Shown here one piece after another: positions 17,261-25,987 of a stretch of 61,490 nt of DNA (position 1 is its first letter; each line of letters begins with the position of its first letter). Location: positions 1-61,490 of the forward strand of contig NZ_BBNN01000045.1 of the NCBI RefSeq assembly GCF_000829695.1, in the 5' to 3' direction. The notes beneath the pieces are model-generated. The model was given only the letters and a program-made list of their open reading frames with translations, was not told the origin of the DNA and did not search any database. This stretch comes from Streptomyces sp. NBRC 110035. Lineage in GTDB: Bacteria; Actinomycetota; Actinomycetes; Streptomycetales; Streptomycetaceae. The position numbers were made by a program, and so were the translations under genes.

Positions 17261-20200
17261 CTAGGGCAGGTCGATGTCGAAGCCCTGCGGGGTCGGCGTG
17301 ATTCTGAAGCCGAGGGTCTGCACGGCGAGTTTCAGCTTTCCTCTGCCCGTGTCCCTGAGGAACTGCTTGTAGGTGTCCATCCCGAACAGGGTCTGTAGCG
17401 ACTTGCCCAGCTCCAGTGAGGTCAAGGTGCGTTCCTCCCCTCGGGCCTCTTGCACCAGGCCGAGGACGACCTCTCGGAAGTCCGCGGGTTCCCCTCGGCC
17501 ACGCCGGCGGGCGGCGAGCGAGCGCAGTATCGCCGGATCGACCCGAGACGGCTTCGGGCCGGGCGGAGTGCTCGCGGGTGCCGGCGGTTCCTCCGGGTGC
17601 GGCTCGGGCGTTGCCTTCATGTCCGTGGGCGTGGAGGTGGACGCGGGGACGGACAGGGCTGGACTCGACGCACCCGGGAGCGGCGACTTCCTGGGAGGTT
17701 CCGCGTTGACCAGCGCCTCGGGCGTCTCCCCGGGATAAGTGGGCTCCCAGGCGCGCAGGCCCTCGTAGCTGAAGCCCAAATAGAACTCGACGGGCGCCTC
17801 GATGTCACGGGTCTTCCGGAAACGGTTGCGGGGGGTGAAGAAGGCCGGAAGGCGTCCGCGCCTGATCCTCAGCCTTCCGGACTGAGGGCTCTTGATCTCC
17901 TGGATGATGCCCTGCACCCGCACCAGCTCCTGGGGGTGGCTCCAGAAGCCGGTCGACCCGTGGCGTTGCTGGCCCATTTCGCTGAAGTGCACCAGCGGAT
18001 GCGGCCGTGAATCGCCGCCGAGCCACTCGAAGCTCCACTGCCTGCGGTGCGCACGGCTCAGCCGCGTGGATTCCTCGAGGTAGTAGCGGATGCGCTCCTC
18101 GTCCTGCGCGTCACCGCGGTACCAGATGAGGAAGTGCAGGATGTAGAGGTAGTAGTTCGCATCCAGGCTGTTGCGCTCCGAGGCGAACCAGGCGAGCCGT
18201 TCGAGGGCGTGCGTCTCGGAGTACTCAGGGAGTTTGCGATAGGACTGGAACCACAACCGCAGGTCGGCGTTGGTGGCACGGCCGCTGTTGACGGGCTCCT
18301 CCGCCATCTGGGCGATGGTCCGTACCTGATTCTCGGTCAGCTGCGACCAGTCCCGTCCCGCCTTCGCGTACAAGGTGCGGGCAATGGCCAGGTCCATTTC
18401 AGGATTAGCCGTGCCACGCCGACGCAGCTCCTGCCACTGCTCGACCAGCCGCTCGACGTCCCCGTACAGCAGGGTCAGTTGGTTGTCGAGCCGCTTGTAG
18501 TAGTTACCCTCGGCGTTGATGTTGCGGAGGTTGTCGAGGAGCTCCTCGGCCCGACCTATCTGTTCGGTCACCCATACGGCCGAGGGAGCGTCGCTCTCCA
18601 TGAACTCCGCGAGGCTCGCCTCACCCGAGGCCTTCCAGAGGCGTTCCACCACGGTCGCGATGAGCTGGATGGGGGTGGACCACGTGTAGTCGGTGTTCTT
18701 GTACTTGGCGGCGTCCGTGAAGGCCTCCATCGCACGGTCGAACAGCGGTTCCACGGATGCGAGCAGCTCTTCCGGTGTGTGACGCTCACCGTCCCTGAGT
18801 ATTTGCTCGAGCGTGTTCTCGATCCAGAACCGGCGGACCATGCCCAGGGTGTGCAGATGGGTCGCGTCCCGCCCGCTGGACTTCTCCACGGCGGTGCGGA
18901 CGAAGTTCTCGGCCGCGCCGAAGTCCGCCCGCACCTTGTAAATGGCGAAACGGCCCCGATGGTTCCAGAAGTGCGCGTTGTCCGGACACTCGGTGGTCAG
19001 CACCTCGAACACCTCGGCGCCGGCCTCCGGCGACATGCTCTCGATGAGTTCCGAGAAGTTGTCCGGCCTCTGCCCGTCCCTGGCCGTGTAGGTGCGCCTG
19101 ATGAACAGCTCGTTCAGCAGGTGCGCGGTGGTCCTGTTGTCGGGACCGAGCAGGCTGGTCGTCCGCCTGATGAAGTCCACGGAGATCTTGCCGAGGCTGT
19201 ACTGCTCGCCGTCGAGTTCCTCCTTGAGGACGTACTCCGCGATCAGGGGATGCAGGAGGCGCAGCGCGCCACGCTCCGTCACGACCAGATGACGTAGGTC
19301 CGGGCCGAGGAGTTCGCCGAGTTCGGTGTTGGTCAATGGCGAGTAGACCGGCCGTTCGCGTCGCATCCACGAATCGACCATGACGATCGACAGGCCGAGC
19401 TCCTGGCCGTAACGGGTGAGCAGGGCGAGGTGGCGGGCGAGTTCCTTCTGTTCCCGGGTCAGCTTGGAGAAGTGATTGCGTACGTACGGGGCGATGCCCT
19501 CGAACTGCTCCTCGTAGACGCACAGTCCGAAGTAGAACGGAGACAGCTTCTGCACGGCCACCTCGTCGGTGGCTCCCTCGGACAGGCTGTCCAGGAGCCG
19601 GCGCGCCCGGTCGGTGTCCGCGCGCTCCCGGAACTTCTTGAGGAAACGGCTGCGCTCTGCACCCTGCAGCGGATCGAGCAGTTGGTGCCCGCCTTTACGC
19701 CGCATGTTCGTGCGGTTCACCCAGAGGAGAACGGCCCGGGTGTTGCGCTGGGCCAGGGTGTGGACCAGTTCGTCGCGGTCGTAGTCCGGGAGGATCGCCG
19801 ACTCCGCGATCACGAGTGCGGGGTAACCGGTCTCCTGATAGATCTCGTCGATGCGGTCGGCCGTGGTGTCCGAGTAGGTGCGAAGGAGCACGGTCGGATA
19901 GGTGCGGTGCAGGTTCCAGGCCACCCGGCGGGCCAGTGTCGTGCCACCGGCGCCGGGGGAGTGATCGAGACGCACGGTGGCGAGCTGGTGGTCGTTCAGC
20001 CGCTGGGTGATTTCGTTCTCCAGGGCGTCGTAGGCATCACGCTTGACATCGACCGGGACTTCCAGCTCCTGCCAGGTGGGCGGCCGGCCGCGCCAGAACT
20101 CGTCCGCCGTCTGCTGGGCGGGCACGCCGTCGGAGAGGATTTCGGAGTGCAGTACCTCCAGATCGACCGAAAGGCGCTGGAGATCGGACCATCTCAGAGC

Positions 20201-22075
20201 CCAGCGCTTCCCGTCGAGACCGGGCAGTGACGGGGAGGTGCCACTCCTGTCCAGGGGCAGGGACTCGGCGACGACGGTGATGAAGGCGTCGAGGTCGATC
20301 CCGTTGATGGCGGGAGACTGTGCCAGGTCGAGTTTCCTGGCGATGCCGTCGTACCGTTCGTCGATGTAGTCGAGCACACGGTCGATCTGCTGGTCCCGGT
20401 GTCCGGAGCGCAGGACCAGGACGGCGGCGGACTGGTTCGGAGTGCCTTCGTGGGTCGCGTCCACCAGCTCTCTGACGCGCTTGAGGTGGCCGCGGCGGCG
20501 CCACAGATCGTCGGAGTCGGCGCTCGGCTCGTCATGACTCGTCCAGCCGTTCGCCATCAGCCAGTTGGTCGCGTGGTCGGAGGGGACCGGATCGAGGTTC
20601 TCGCCGAAGACGCTGACGTGGCGCCGTTCGGTGAGATCGGACACGACGAGCGAGGACAGGCCGTTGTCGTCGCTGTCCGGATCGAGGTCGATCACCGTTG
20701 CCCAGCCGCAGTGCGCAAGTGCGGCCAGTTCGGGCTTGGCGGCCACACTGTCGGAGACCAGGAACAGATCCATGCCCGAGTGGGGCTGCCGGAAGGGCTT
20801 CCACAGGCGGAGGGCCTTCTCCGCGGTGACCGGGGTGGCGCTGGAGCTGGTCGCGAGGCCCACGGTGCCGATGGGGTCCTCTTTGGCCATCTCGAACCAC
20901 ACCTTGGCGTGGCGGTCCCGCAACAGCAGCCGCGCCGCCCAGCCCGCGCTGGCCAGGGCGGCGTGGCGCAGGGACATGTCATCGAGGGGCTTGGCGGCCC
21001 AGTTGAGGCCGGCGGCGACACGGGCCATGAGCATCTGCTGCTGCCAGACGTCCTCCCGTTTCTGCTCGCGGGTGGTCAGAACGCTCCGTGTCTCGGTGCG
21101 GATACGGCGCAGCAGAGTGATGAGACCGGAGTCGTTGAGATCCAGCTCCACGGGCACCGTCAGGGGCTGCTCGTCGAGTCGGGCGAGCAGGGGGAGCACC
21201 CGGCCGCTGGTGGAGTGGCCCAGCCCGAACAGCAGCGCGGACAGCTCCAGGTAGGCGTGGTCGTACAGGAGCGGGGTGGGGGCGTCCCAGTTGACGTCGA
21301 TGAGCCAGTACGCGAGGTCCTTCGTCAGACGGGAGCCCCGGACCAGGACGTTGCGCAGATGCAGGTCGCCGTGGGCCGGCCCGCGGAAGCACGCCAGATC
21401 CCGTCCGGAGAGGCCGACGTGGGGATCGAGCAGGACAAGCGGGTTCGGCAGCAACTCGCCCTCGTGGCGGAAGACGTGTCTGGCCCCCTGCACGGGGCCG
21501 AGCACCTCGCGGACGCGGGAGCCGCGCTGGTTGTCGGGGAAGGTGCTGCCGAGCCACTCCCGCAGGACCGAGCCGACGGTGCCCTGGTAGTCCGGGGGGC
21601 CCGTGACGGCGAGCTGGGCGTTCAGCAGTTCCCTGGACGCCCGGGCACAGGTCTCCTCCCGGTCTTCGGCGTCCACGTGCTCGGCCGAGCGCAGATGGTC
21701 GAGGCTGAAACCGGCGATGTCGTACACGTCGACGCTGGTGCCGGATTCCTGGAGCGACTGGACCAGTTGCGGAACGCGAGTACGGCCGTACCCCTCCAGG
21801 CCCTGCACGAACGCGTTGTGGGCGTCGGCCTGCGGACGCCTGGTGGAGAACCCGGCCTTGAGGATGTACTGGCCGTTCAACACCCCGTCGCCGTCACCGA
21901 GCGGGGCCTGGGCGATGTCGCACAGCATTACCCGGGCATCGGTGTAACCGCCCGCGAGCGGTTTCACGATCTCCACGGAACTGGCGCGGGGTAAGTGACT
22001 CCGCAACAGCGCCAAGCCGGATTCCAGCACGTCGCGGCCGGGGCCCCCGTCGCTCTTCGCCGAGTCGCGGTTCAT
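17261..22075 (-). CDS. APH-like kinase / SAMD9-like STAND NTPase fusion, putative defence protein
   Basis: About 1604 residues; domain positions are approximate. (1) Residues 30-300 are an aminoglycoside-phosphotransferase/choline-kinase-like domain with intact catalytic loop GPAHGDLHLRNVLV (Asp and Asn present) and metal-binding Asp in LIDVNWD. (2) 430-600 is an alpha/beta region (VIDLDPDSDDNGL, AAVLVLRSGHRDQQ) without clear identity. (3) 700-960 is a P-loop NTPase with LDHSPGAGGTTLARRVAWNL, the GGTTLAR form typical of SAMD9-like STAND proteins, and a winged helix (LRLLHPLIAEYVL). (4) 1010-1330 is TPR-like (NAHFWNHRGRFAIYKVRADF). (5) 1387-1445 is an OB-like domain ending VEFYLGFSYEGLRAW, as in SAMD9 homologues. 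(6) A Pro-rich linker leads to a C-terminal 80-residue helical domain. Bacterial relatives are thought to act in antiphage or suicide signalling; that role is inferred. No clear Shine-Dalgarno; GTG at 22081 is an alternative start. Confidence 0.85.
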   Translation of the reverse strand: MNRDSAKSDGGPGRDVLESGLALLRSHLPRASSVEIVKPLAGGYTDARVMLCDIAQAPLGDGDGVLNGQYILKAGFSTRRPQADAHNAFVQGLEGYGRTRVPQLVQSLQESGTSVDVYDIAGFSLDHLRSAEHVDAEDREETCARASRELLNAQLAVTGPPDYQGTVGSVLREWLGSTFPDNQRGSRVREVLGPVQGARHVFRHEGELLPNPLVLLDPHVGLSGRDLACFRGPAHGDLHLRNVLVRGSRLTKDLAYWLIDVNWDAPTPLLYDHAYLELSALLFGLGHSTSGRVLPLLARLDEQPLTVPVELDLNDSGLITLLRRIRTETRSVLTTREQKREDVWQQQMLMARVAAGLNWAAKPLDDMSLRHAALASAGWAARLLLRDRHAKVWFEMAKEDPIGTVGLATSSSATPVTAEKALRLWKPFRQPHSGMDLFLVSDSVAAKPELAALAHCGWATVIDLDPDSDDNGLSSLVVSDLTERRHVSVFGENLDPVPSDHATNWLMANGWTSHDEPSADSDDLWRRRGHLKRVRELVDATHEGTPNQSAAVLVLRSGHRDQQIDRVLDYIDERYDGIARKLDLAQSPAINGIDLDAFITVVAESLPLDRSGTSPSLPGLDGKRWALRWSDLQRLSVDLEVLHSEILSDGVPAQQTADEFWRGRPPTWQELEVPVDVKRDAYDALENEITQRLNDHQLATVRLDHSPGAGGTTLARRVAWNLHRTYPTVLLRTYSDTTADRIDEIYQETGYPALVIAESAILPDYDRDELVHTLAQRNTRAVLLWVNRTNMRRKGGHQLLDPLQGAERSRFLKKFRERADTDRARRLLDSLSEGATDEVAVQKLSPFYFGLCVYEEQFEGIAPYVRNHFSKLTREQKELARHLALLTRYGQELGLSIVMVDSWMRRERPVYSPLTNTELGELLGPDLRHLVVTERGALRLLHPLIAEYVLKEELDGEQYSLGKISVDFIRRTTSLLGPDNRTTAHLLNELFIRRTYTARDGQRPDNFSELIESMSPEAGAEVFEVLTTECPDNAHFWNHRGRFAIYKVRADFGAAENFVRTAVEKSSGRDATHLHTLGMVRRFWIENTLEQILRDGERHTPEELLASVEPLFDRAMEAFTDAAKYKNTDYTWSTPIQLIATVVERLWKASGEASLAEFMESDAPSAVWVTEQIGRAEELLDNLRNINAEGNYYKRLDNQLTLLYGDVERLVEQWQELRRRGTANPEMDLAIARTLYAKAGRDWSQLTENQVRTIAQMAEEPVNSGRATNADLRLWFQSYRKLPEYSETHALERLAWFASERNSLDANYYLYILHFLIWYRGDAQDEERIRYYLEESTRLSRAHRRQWSFEWLGGDSRPHPLVHFSEMGQQRHGSTGFWSHPQELVRVQGIIQEIKSPQSGRLRIRRGRLPAFFTPRNRFRKTRDIEAPVEFYLGFSYEGLRAWEPTYPGETPEALVNAEPPRKSPLPGASSPALSVPASTSTPTDMKATPEPHPEEPPAPASTPPGPKPSRVDPAILRSLAARRRGRGEPADFREVVLGLVQEARGEERTLTSLELGKSLQTLFGMDTYKQFLRDTGRGKLKLAVQTLGFRITPTPQGFDIDLP

Positions 22076-22247
22076 GTCCACAGATTACCGACGTGGACCA
22101 CGAAAGCACACCGGAACCCGAGGCTTCTTTCCGCAACGGCCAGCGTGCCGGGCCGATTTGGGCTTTCCTTTCCCTTCAGCGGGCATGGTGGCCGACAGAG
22201 GCACGCCGACCGTGTGCGAGACCGGCGACCGGGAGGAGGGCACTTCG

Positions 22248-22847
22248 ATGGAGGTGCTGATCGCGGCTGTCGTCGGTGTGTGCGGGACGCTCTGCGCGAC
22301 ATGGCTGACCCAGCGCAGCGCGGAGCGGTCGCGGGAGGCGGAGCGCCGCGACGCCGAACACCTGCGGCGGGCTGAGGGCAAGGCCCGCGAGGAAGAACGG
22401 ATGTACGAGCTGCGCCGGGCGAACTACATCGCCCTGAACCAGGCCGCCCGTCGCTACTTCGGGGCACTCGCCAACGAGCTTCACCGGCTGCCCTCGGACG
22501 GAGGCGGAGCCGGCCCGGAGCCGATGGAGGAGCTTGCAGACCTGGAGGAGGTACGCATCGCCTACCGGGCCTGTTATGCGGAGGCCCAGATGGTGGTGCC
22601 CGACAGCGTACTGACCGTCGCCTCGGCCGTGAACCGTGAACTGAACCAGGCCTACGGGAACCTCAAGCGGCTGCACGCGGGAACCCCTCGCGAGCGGGAC
22701 GACCCCCGGCAGGTCCGGGCTCATCTCGACGCCGCCCGTGGCCTCTTGCACGACCTGCGCCGTGACATGCGCCTCGACCTCGGCATCACCGTCCACGGAC
22801 CTCTACCACCAAGTGCGCTCGAGCCTCCGCCGGGAGCCCGTCCCTGA
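22248..22847 (+). CDS. Membrane-anchored coiled-coil protein of unknown function
   Basis: 199 residues. An N-terminal membrane helix (MEVLIAAVVGVCGTLCATWL) is followed by a highly charged helix (RSREAERRDAEHLRRAEGKA) and a mostly helical cytoplasmic part. ATG at 22248 has GGGAGGAGGG upstream. It is divergent from the large STAND gene with about 170 bases between. Proteins of this shape are common in Streptomyces; I know no function. The C-terminal 15 residues look like read-through, and another frame from about 22790 (DLYHQVRSSLRREPVPDPEL) appears more protein-like, so the 3' end may be affected by a frameshift. Confidence 0.7.
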   Translation: MEVLIAAVVGVCGTLCATWLTQRSAERSREAERRDAEHLRRAEGKAREEERMYELRRANYIALNQAARRYFGALANELHRLPSDGGGAGPEPMEELADLEEVRIAYRACYAEAQMVVPDSVLTVASAVNRELNQAYGNLKRLHAGTPRERDDPRQVRAHLDAARGLLHDLRRDMRLDLGITVHGPLPPSALEPPPGARP

Positions 22848-22880
22848 CCCGGAACTCGAGTCCCACCGGGGCACGGAGGC

Positions 22881-23205
22881 CCCAACTTCACCCGCACACT
22901 CAAGCGCGACCAGCAGCGCCTCGATCAACTGGAGGCGGGCATCGCCGGTGTCCTGGTACGCCTGTCGGCGCTGGAGCCGGCACGCCCGAACAGTTTGCGC
23001 CCCGTCTTCACGACCGGTGAGGTCGATCGCCTGATGCGCGTGGCACACCGGATCCGCAGGCTGTGCGACGGCGTCACGGTCAACGGCCGTACGACAGACG
23101 TGGCGATCGAGATCGCCCGCAACAAGGACGGCTCGGTGGTCGTGTTCCCCGCGCTCCCCGCGGAGGCACAGGCGCGTGGGCTCCGGCTCTCCTCGGCCGG
23201 TGCCG
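22881..23205 (+). pseudogene. Possible broken gene, coiled-coil protein fragment
   Basis: One open frame reads NFTRTLKRDQQRLDQLEAGI, then VLVRLSALEPARPNSLRPVF, GEVDRLMRVAHRIRRL and DVAIEIARNKDGSVVVFPAL: amphipathic, coding-like, with high GC third positions. It has no good start; only a TTG at 22995 lies inside. Upstream coding-like sequence continues in a different frame (VRSSLRREPVPDPELESH). A frameshift near 22880 would join them. It ends by running into the convergent ATPase gene. Low certainty; it could be the displaced 3' part of the preceding gene. Confidence 0.35.
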
Positions 23206-23655
23206 TCACGCATCGAGCGGCGTCGTCAGCACGGCCCGGACGGTCTTGCCGCTGGGTGGGTGGGGGACGCAGTCCCAGTGGTCGGCGAGGGCGGTGACGA
23301 GGGTCAGGCCGCGTCCGCCGGTGGGGAGTGCGTCGGGTGCGGTGTCCGTGGGGAGGGGCCTCGGGTGGAGGTTTCCGCGGGCGTCGCTGACCTCGACCCG
23401 GAGGCGGCGGGCGCCCGGGTCGAGGACGAGCGTGAGCCGGAAGCAGCGGCCGGGCACGCGTCCGTGCAGGACTGCGTTGGCGGCCAGCTCCGCGACGACG
23501 AGTTCGGCACGCTCCGTGAGGTCCTGCGAAGCGCCCCGGGAGCGCAGCTCGGTCACGGCGAGGAGCCGGGCGAGCCGGGCGCCGCGCCGCGTGGACGACA
23601 GCAGCTGGGTGAAGGTGCCGACGGGGGTGCCGACGTGAGGTGTTGCGTGGTTCAT
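23206..23655 (-). CDS. RsbW-like ATP-binding protein (anti-sigma-factor-type HATPase)
   Basis: 149 residues, the usual size. The GHKL fold is visible: N-box in LVVAELAANAVLHGRVPG, G1 box RVEVSDARGN, G2 glycines in ALPTGGRGLTLVTALAD. These stand-alone Streptomyces ATPases resemble anti-sigma kinases. In AbaA/WhiJ-type cassettes one lies next to a DUF5753 regulator and DUF397 protein, as here. ATG at 23655. Partner unknown. Confidence 0.88.
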   Translation of the reverse strand: MNHATPHVGTPVGTFTQLLSSTRRGARLARLLAVTELRSRGASQDLTERAELVVAELAANAVLHGRVPGRCFRLTLVLDPGARRLRVEVSDARGNLHPRPLPTDTAPDALPTGGRGLTLVTALADHWDCVPHPPSGKTVRAVLTTPLDA

Positions 23656-23754
23656 GGCGTCAGAGTGGCGGCCGGAGGCGGGCCGGGGCGAGTGCCGCGC
23701 CCCGTACGCGGAGCGAGCGTACGGACGCGCGGAGGAGTCGGTCCGCCGGATTCC

Positions 23755-24222
23755 CTAGGCGCACGGGCAGGCCGACTCGGGGGCCGCGCGGTTCGGGGAG
23801 CACGTCACCACGGCCAGGGAGAGGTACGAGGGGCGTTCGAGGTAGCAGCCGTACGACACGTCGGCGCCCGAGCGCAGGCGTTCGGCGGCGGAGTCCACCA
23901 GTCGGGCCAGGCGCGCGGTGTCCCGGTCGCCCTCCAGCGCGAACCGGGGGGTGTACTCGGCCAGCCGTTCACCGAGCCAGGCCGCCGCCTCCTTCGCCTC
24001 GTGCCAGGTGCCCCGGACCAGTGAGCGGGGCTTGAGGAGCCAGTACGCCGTCTCCAGGGGCGGGAGGTCCGACGTCCGGAACTCCGCGGCCACCTGGCGG
24101 TAGCGCTCGATCAGTTCCGGCCTGCTCCCGGCCGGGGGCGGATCGGGGTGCGGGGGGCGCCGCATGGCCTCGTCGTCGAAGCGTTCCTTCGGGCCGGTCC
24201 ACAGGTAGGCGTGGTGGTGCAC
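23755..24222 (-). CDS. Hypothetical protein linked to the regulatory cassette
   Basis: 155 residues starting MHHHAYLWTGPKERFDDEAM, mostly helical, with a Cys/Pro tail (VVTCSPNRAAPESACPCA). No catalytic motif recognised. Similar short proteins starting with an H-x-YLWTGPK-like phrase occur in Streptomyces regulatory loci; their function is unknown to me. The start is a GTG at 24222. It lies 99 bases upstream of the HATPase gene in the same orientation and may be cotranscribed with it and with the DUF397-like gene 84 bases further upstream. Confidence 0.65.
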   Translation of the reverse strand: MHHHAYLWTGPKERFDDEAMRRPPHPDPPPAGSRPELIERYRQVAAEFRTSDLPPLETAYWLLKPRSLVRGTWHEAKEAAAWLGERLAEYTPRFALEGDRDTARLARLVDSAAERLRSGADVSYGCYLERPSYLSLAVVTCSPNRAAPESACPCA

Positions 24223-24306
24223 GAGCCGTTCCCGTTTCGAGAGGGGCCGGCCGGGCGCGGGGAGGGGCCCGGCCCGGCCGGCGGTGGGGAGAGGGGGAGG
24301 GAGGGG

Positions 24307-24531
24307 TCAGGTGCCGAGGCCGAAGCGCGCCGGGCCGATACCGGTGGCGTCCAGTTCCTCCGTGGTGAACCGCAGCGGCTGCGCGTCCGGCCGCTTGCTG
24401 TCGCCCAGGGCCCAGGCGTCCTCACCTATCCGGGCGAGGGTCACGCACCCCTCGGTGCAGGGGCCGCCGCACGCCTTCGTGAACGAGGCACCGCTGATGT
24501 CGAGCGCGTACAGGGTGGTTCCGTTCTGCAT
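24307..24531 (-). CDS. DUF397-like small protein
   Basis: 74 residues: MQNGTTLYALDISGASFTKA, then a Cys-rich turn ACGGPCTEGCVTLARIGEDA and ALGDSKRPDAQPLRFTTEEL. The pattern CV-LA-...-A-DSK-PD---L-FT matches DUF397, though the usual N-terminal W-KSSYS is replaced. DUF397 proteins pair with DUF5753 HTH proteins in developmental regulator cassettes. ATG at 24531. The 320 bases up to the divergent HTH gene hold both promoters. Confidence 0.7.
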   Translation of the reverse strand: MQNGTTLYALDISGASFTKACGGPCTEGCVTLARIGEDAWALGDSKRPDAQPLRFTTEELDATGIGPARFGLGT

Positions 24532-24850
24532 GACTGCACCTTCCAGCTCGTCCGAACGCGGCCGGGTCCGGCCGCCGCCGCCCGCTCCGGGCGGGAGTTC
24601 ACGGGAGGGGAGACGGTCGCCGGGGTGTTTCCGCAGGTGACCGGCGGACGCGGACGGTTCCTCCTCGCTCTCCGTGACCTCAGAGTGGCGGTCGGACGGG
24701 GCGGGGACGAGTGTGGCAGCCCGCACGCTGAGTCGGCGTACGGACACGAAGAGTGGACGGTACGTCTGATTTTCCGTCAGGCTGGAGGCGAACGCGGGCG
24801 GCGTGAGGAGCCGTCGTGGTGCGGTACGGAGGAGAGGGAAGGGGTGGCGG

Positions 24851-25744
24851 ATGGACGTCGTCGGAGTCGAGGGGGAGGCGGCCGGGGCCGTGAGCGCCGG
24901 TGCGCGGGCGGTCCCGGTGGGGGAGTGGGAGCGGGAGCCGCATCCGTCGGACAGCCTGCGGACGTTCGGCGCCGTCGTCCAGGCGCTACGTGAGCACGCG
25001 GGACTCAGCCGGGTCGACCTGGGCGCCCGGGTCCAGTACTCCAAACACACGGTTGAGTCGGTGGAGTTGGGGCGGCGGATGCCGGACGAGGCGTTCGTGG
25101 AGCGGGCGGAGGAGGCGCTCGGCAACACCGGTGCGCTGCGGAAGGCCGCGCGGCATCTGACGCGGGGGGAGGCGGGGCTTGCGGCGTGGTTCCGGCGGTG
25201 GGCTCGGCTGGAGCGGGAGGCGGTGAGCCTGTGCACGTACGAGTGCCGGTTGGTTCCGGGGCTGTTGCAGTCGGAGGCGTACGCGCGGGCGGTGTTCGAC
25301 AACAGCATTCCGCTACTGACCGACGAGCAGACGGAGGCGCAGGTCGCCGCCCGAATGGAGCGGCAGACGATAATGCGGGACCGGCCGACCGTGCCGTTCG
25401 GCTTCATCGTGGAGGAGTCGGTTTTCCGACGCGGGCTGGGCGGGGCGCAGGTGCAGACGAGCATGCTGGACCATGTGCTTGCGCTGACCGCGCCGCGTAA
25501 CGTGACGCTGCAAGTGGTGCCGTTGGAGTTGGAGTTCCACGGGTGTCTGGACGGGCCCATGCGGATCTTGGAATCTCCGGAGGGGCGGCGGCTCGGGTAC
25601 TCCGAGGGCCAGCAGAACGGGCGGCTGATCTCCGACCCGAAAGAGATGATTCTGCTCTGCCGACGCTATGACACACTGCGCTCGCAGGCCCTCAACCCCA
25701 GGGAATCCCGGGACCTGCTGGAGCGACTGCGAGGAGAGCTATGA
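24851..25744 (+). CDS. XRE-type HTH regulator with DUF5753 (WhiJ/Scr1-like)
   Basis: 297 residues. N-terminal XRE helix-turn-helix (FGAVVQALREHAGLSRVDLG, then QYSKHTVESVELGRRMPDEA) followed by DUF5753 (RWARLEREAVSLCTYECRLV, PGLLQSEAYARAVF, and the C-terminal RRYDTLRSQALNPRESRDLL). This is the WhiJ-like family, which controls development or antibiotic production, usually with a DUF397 partner. That partner follows at once, overlapping by four bases (ATGA), so the pair is translationally coupled. ATG at 24851 after GGAGAGGGAAGGGG. Confidence 0.92.
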   Translation: MDVVGVEGEAAGAVSAGARAVPVGEWEREPHPSDSLRTFGAVVQALREHAGLSRVDLGARVQYSKHTVESVELGRRMPDEAFVERAEEALGNTGALRKAARHLTRGEAGLAAWFRRWARLEREAVSLCTYECRLVPGLLQSEAYARAVFDNSIPLLTDEQTEAQVAARMERQTIMRDRPTVPFGFIVEESVFRRGLGGAQVQTSMLDHVLALTAPRNVTLQVVPLELEFHGCLDGPMRILESPEGRRLGYSEGQQNGRLISDPKEMILLCRRYDTLRSQALNPRESRDLLERLRGEL

Positions 25745-25941
25745 GCAGCGGTACATCGGAACTCGCCTGGTTCAAGTCCAGCTACAGCGGCACCCAGGGT
25801 GACGACTGCGTGGAGGTCGCGATCGCCGCACAGGCCGTCCACGTGCGGGACTCCAAGGACGTGACCCGCCCCGCCTTCGCCGTCGGCCGTGAAGGCTGGG
25901 GGCGGTTCGTGCGGTTCGTGCGGTTCGCGTCGGAGCACTGA
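25741..25941 (+). CDS. DUF397 protein, partner of the upstream HTH protein
   Basis: 66 residues with the complete DUF397 signature: LAWFKSSYSGTQGDDCVEVA, VHVRDSKD and a C-terminal FAVGREGWGRFVRFVR. Proposed to modulate the cognate DUF5753 regulator in a toxin-antitoxin-like manner. Overlaps the regulator stop by four bases and is followed nine bases on by a strong hairpin. Confidence 0.9.
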   Translation: MSSGTSELAWFKSSYSGTQGDDCVEVAIAAQAVHVRDSKDVTRPAFAVGREGWGRFVRFVRFASEH

Positions 25942-25950
25942 GCGACGTGG

Positions 25951-25987
25951 GGGCGTGCCGTCCGCTGGAGCAGCGGACGGCACGCCC
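25951..25987. terminator. Bidirectional terminator after DUF397 gene
   Basis: Perfect 17-bp inverted repeat (GGGCGTGCCGTCCGCTG at 25951-25967, complement at 25971-25987) with a three-base loop. It ends the HTH-DUF397 operon and, from the other side, abuts the stop of the small minus-strand gene below gap. Confidence 0.8.

Noticed and set aside
17261..22081. Plus-strand frames inside the STAND gene, up to 531 codons
   Set aside because: Antisense shadows; composition is Gly/Val/Arg/Gln-rich without any family pattern.
22803..23213. 136-codon minus-strand ORF upstream of the HATPase gene
   Set aside because: The plus strand over the same bases has more protein-like content (alternating hydrophobic/charged residues), so this is probably the shadow.
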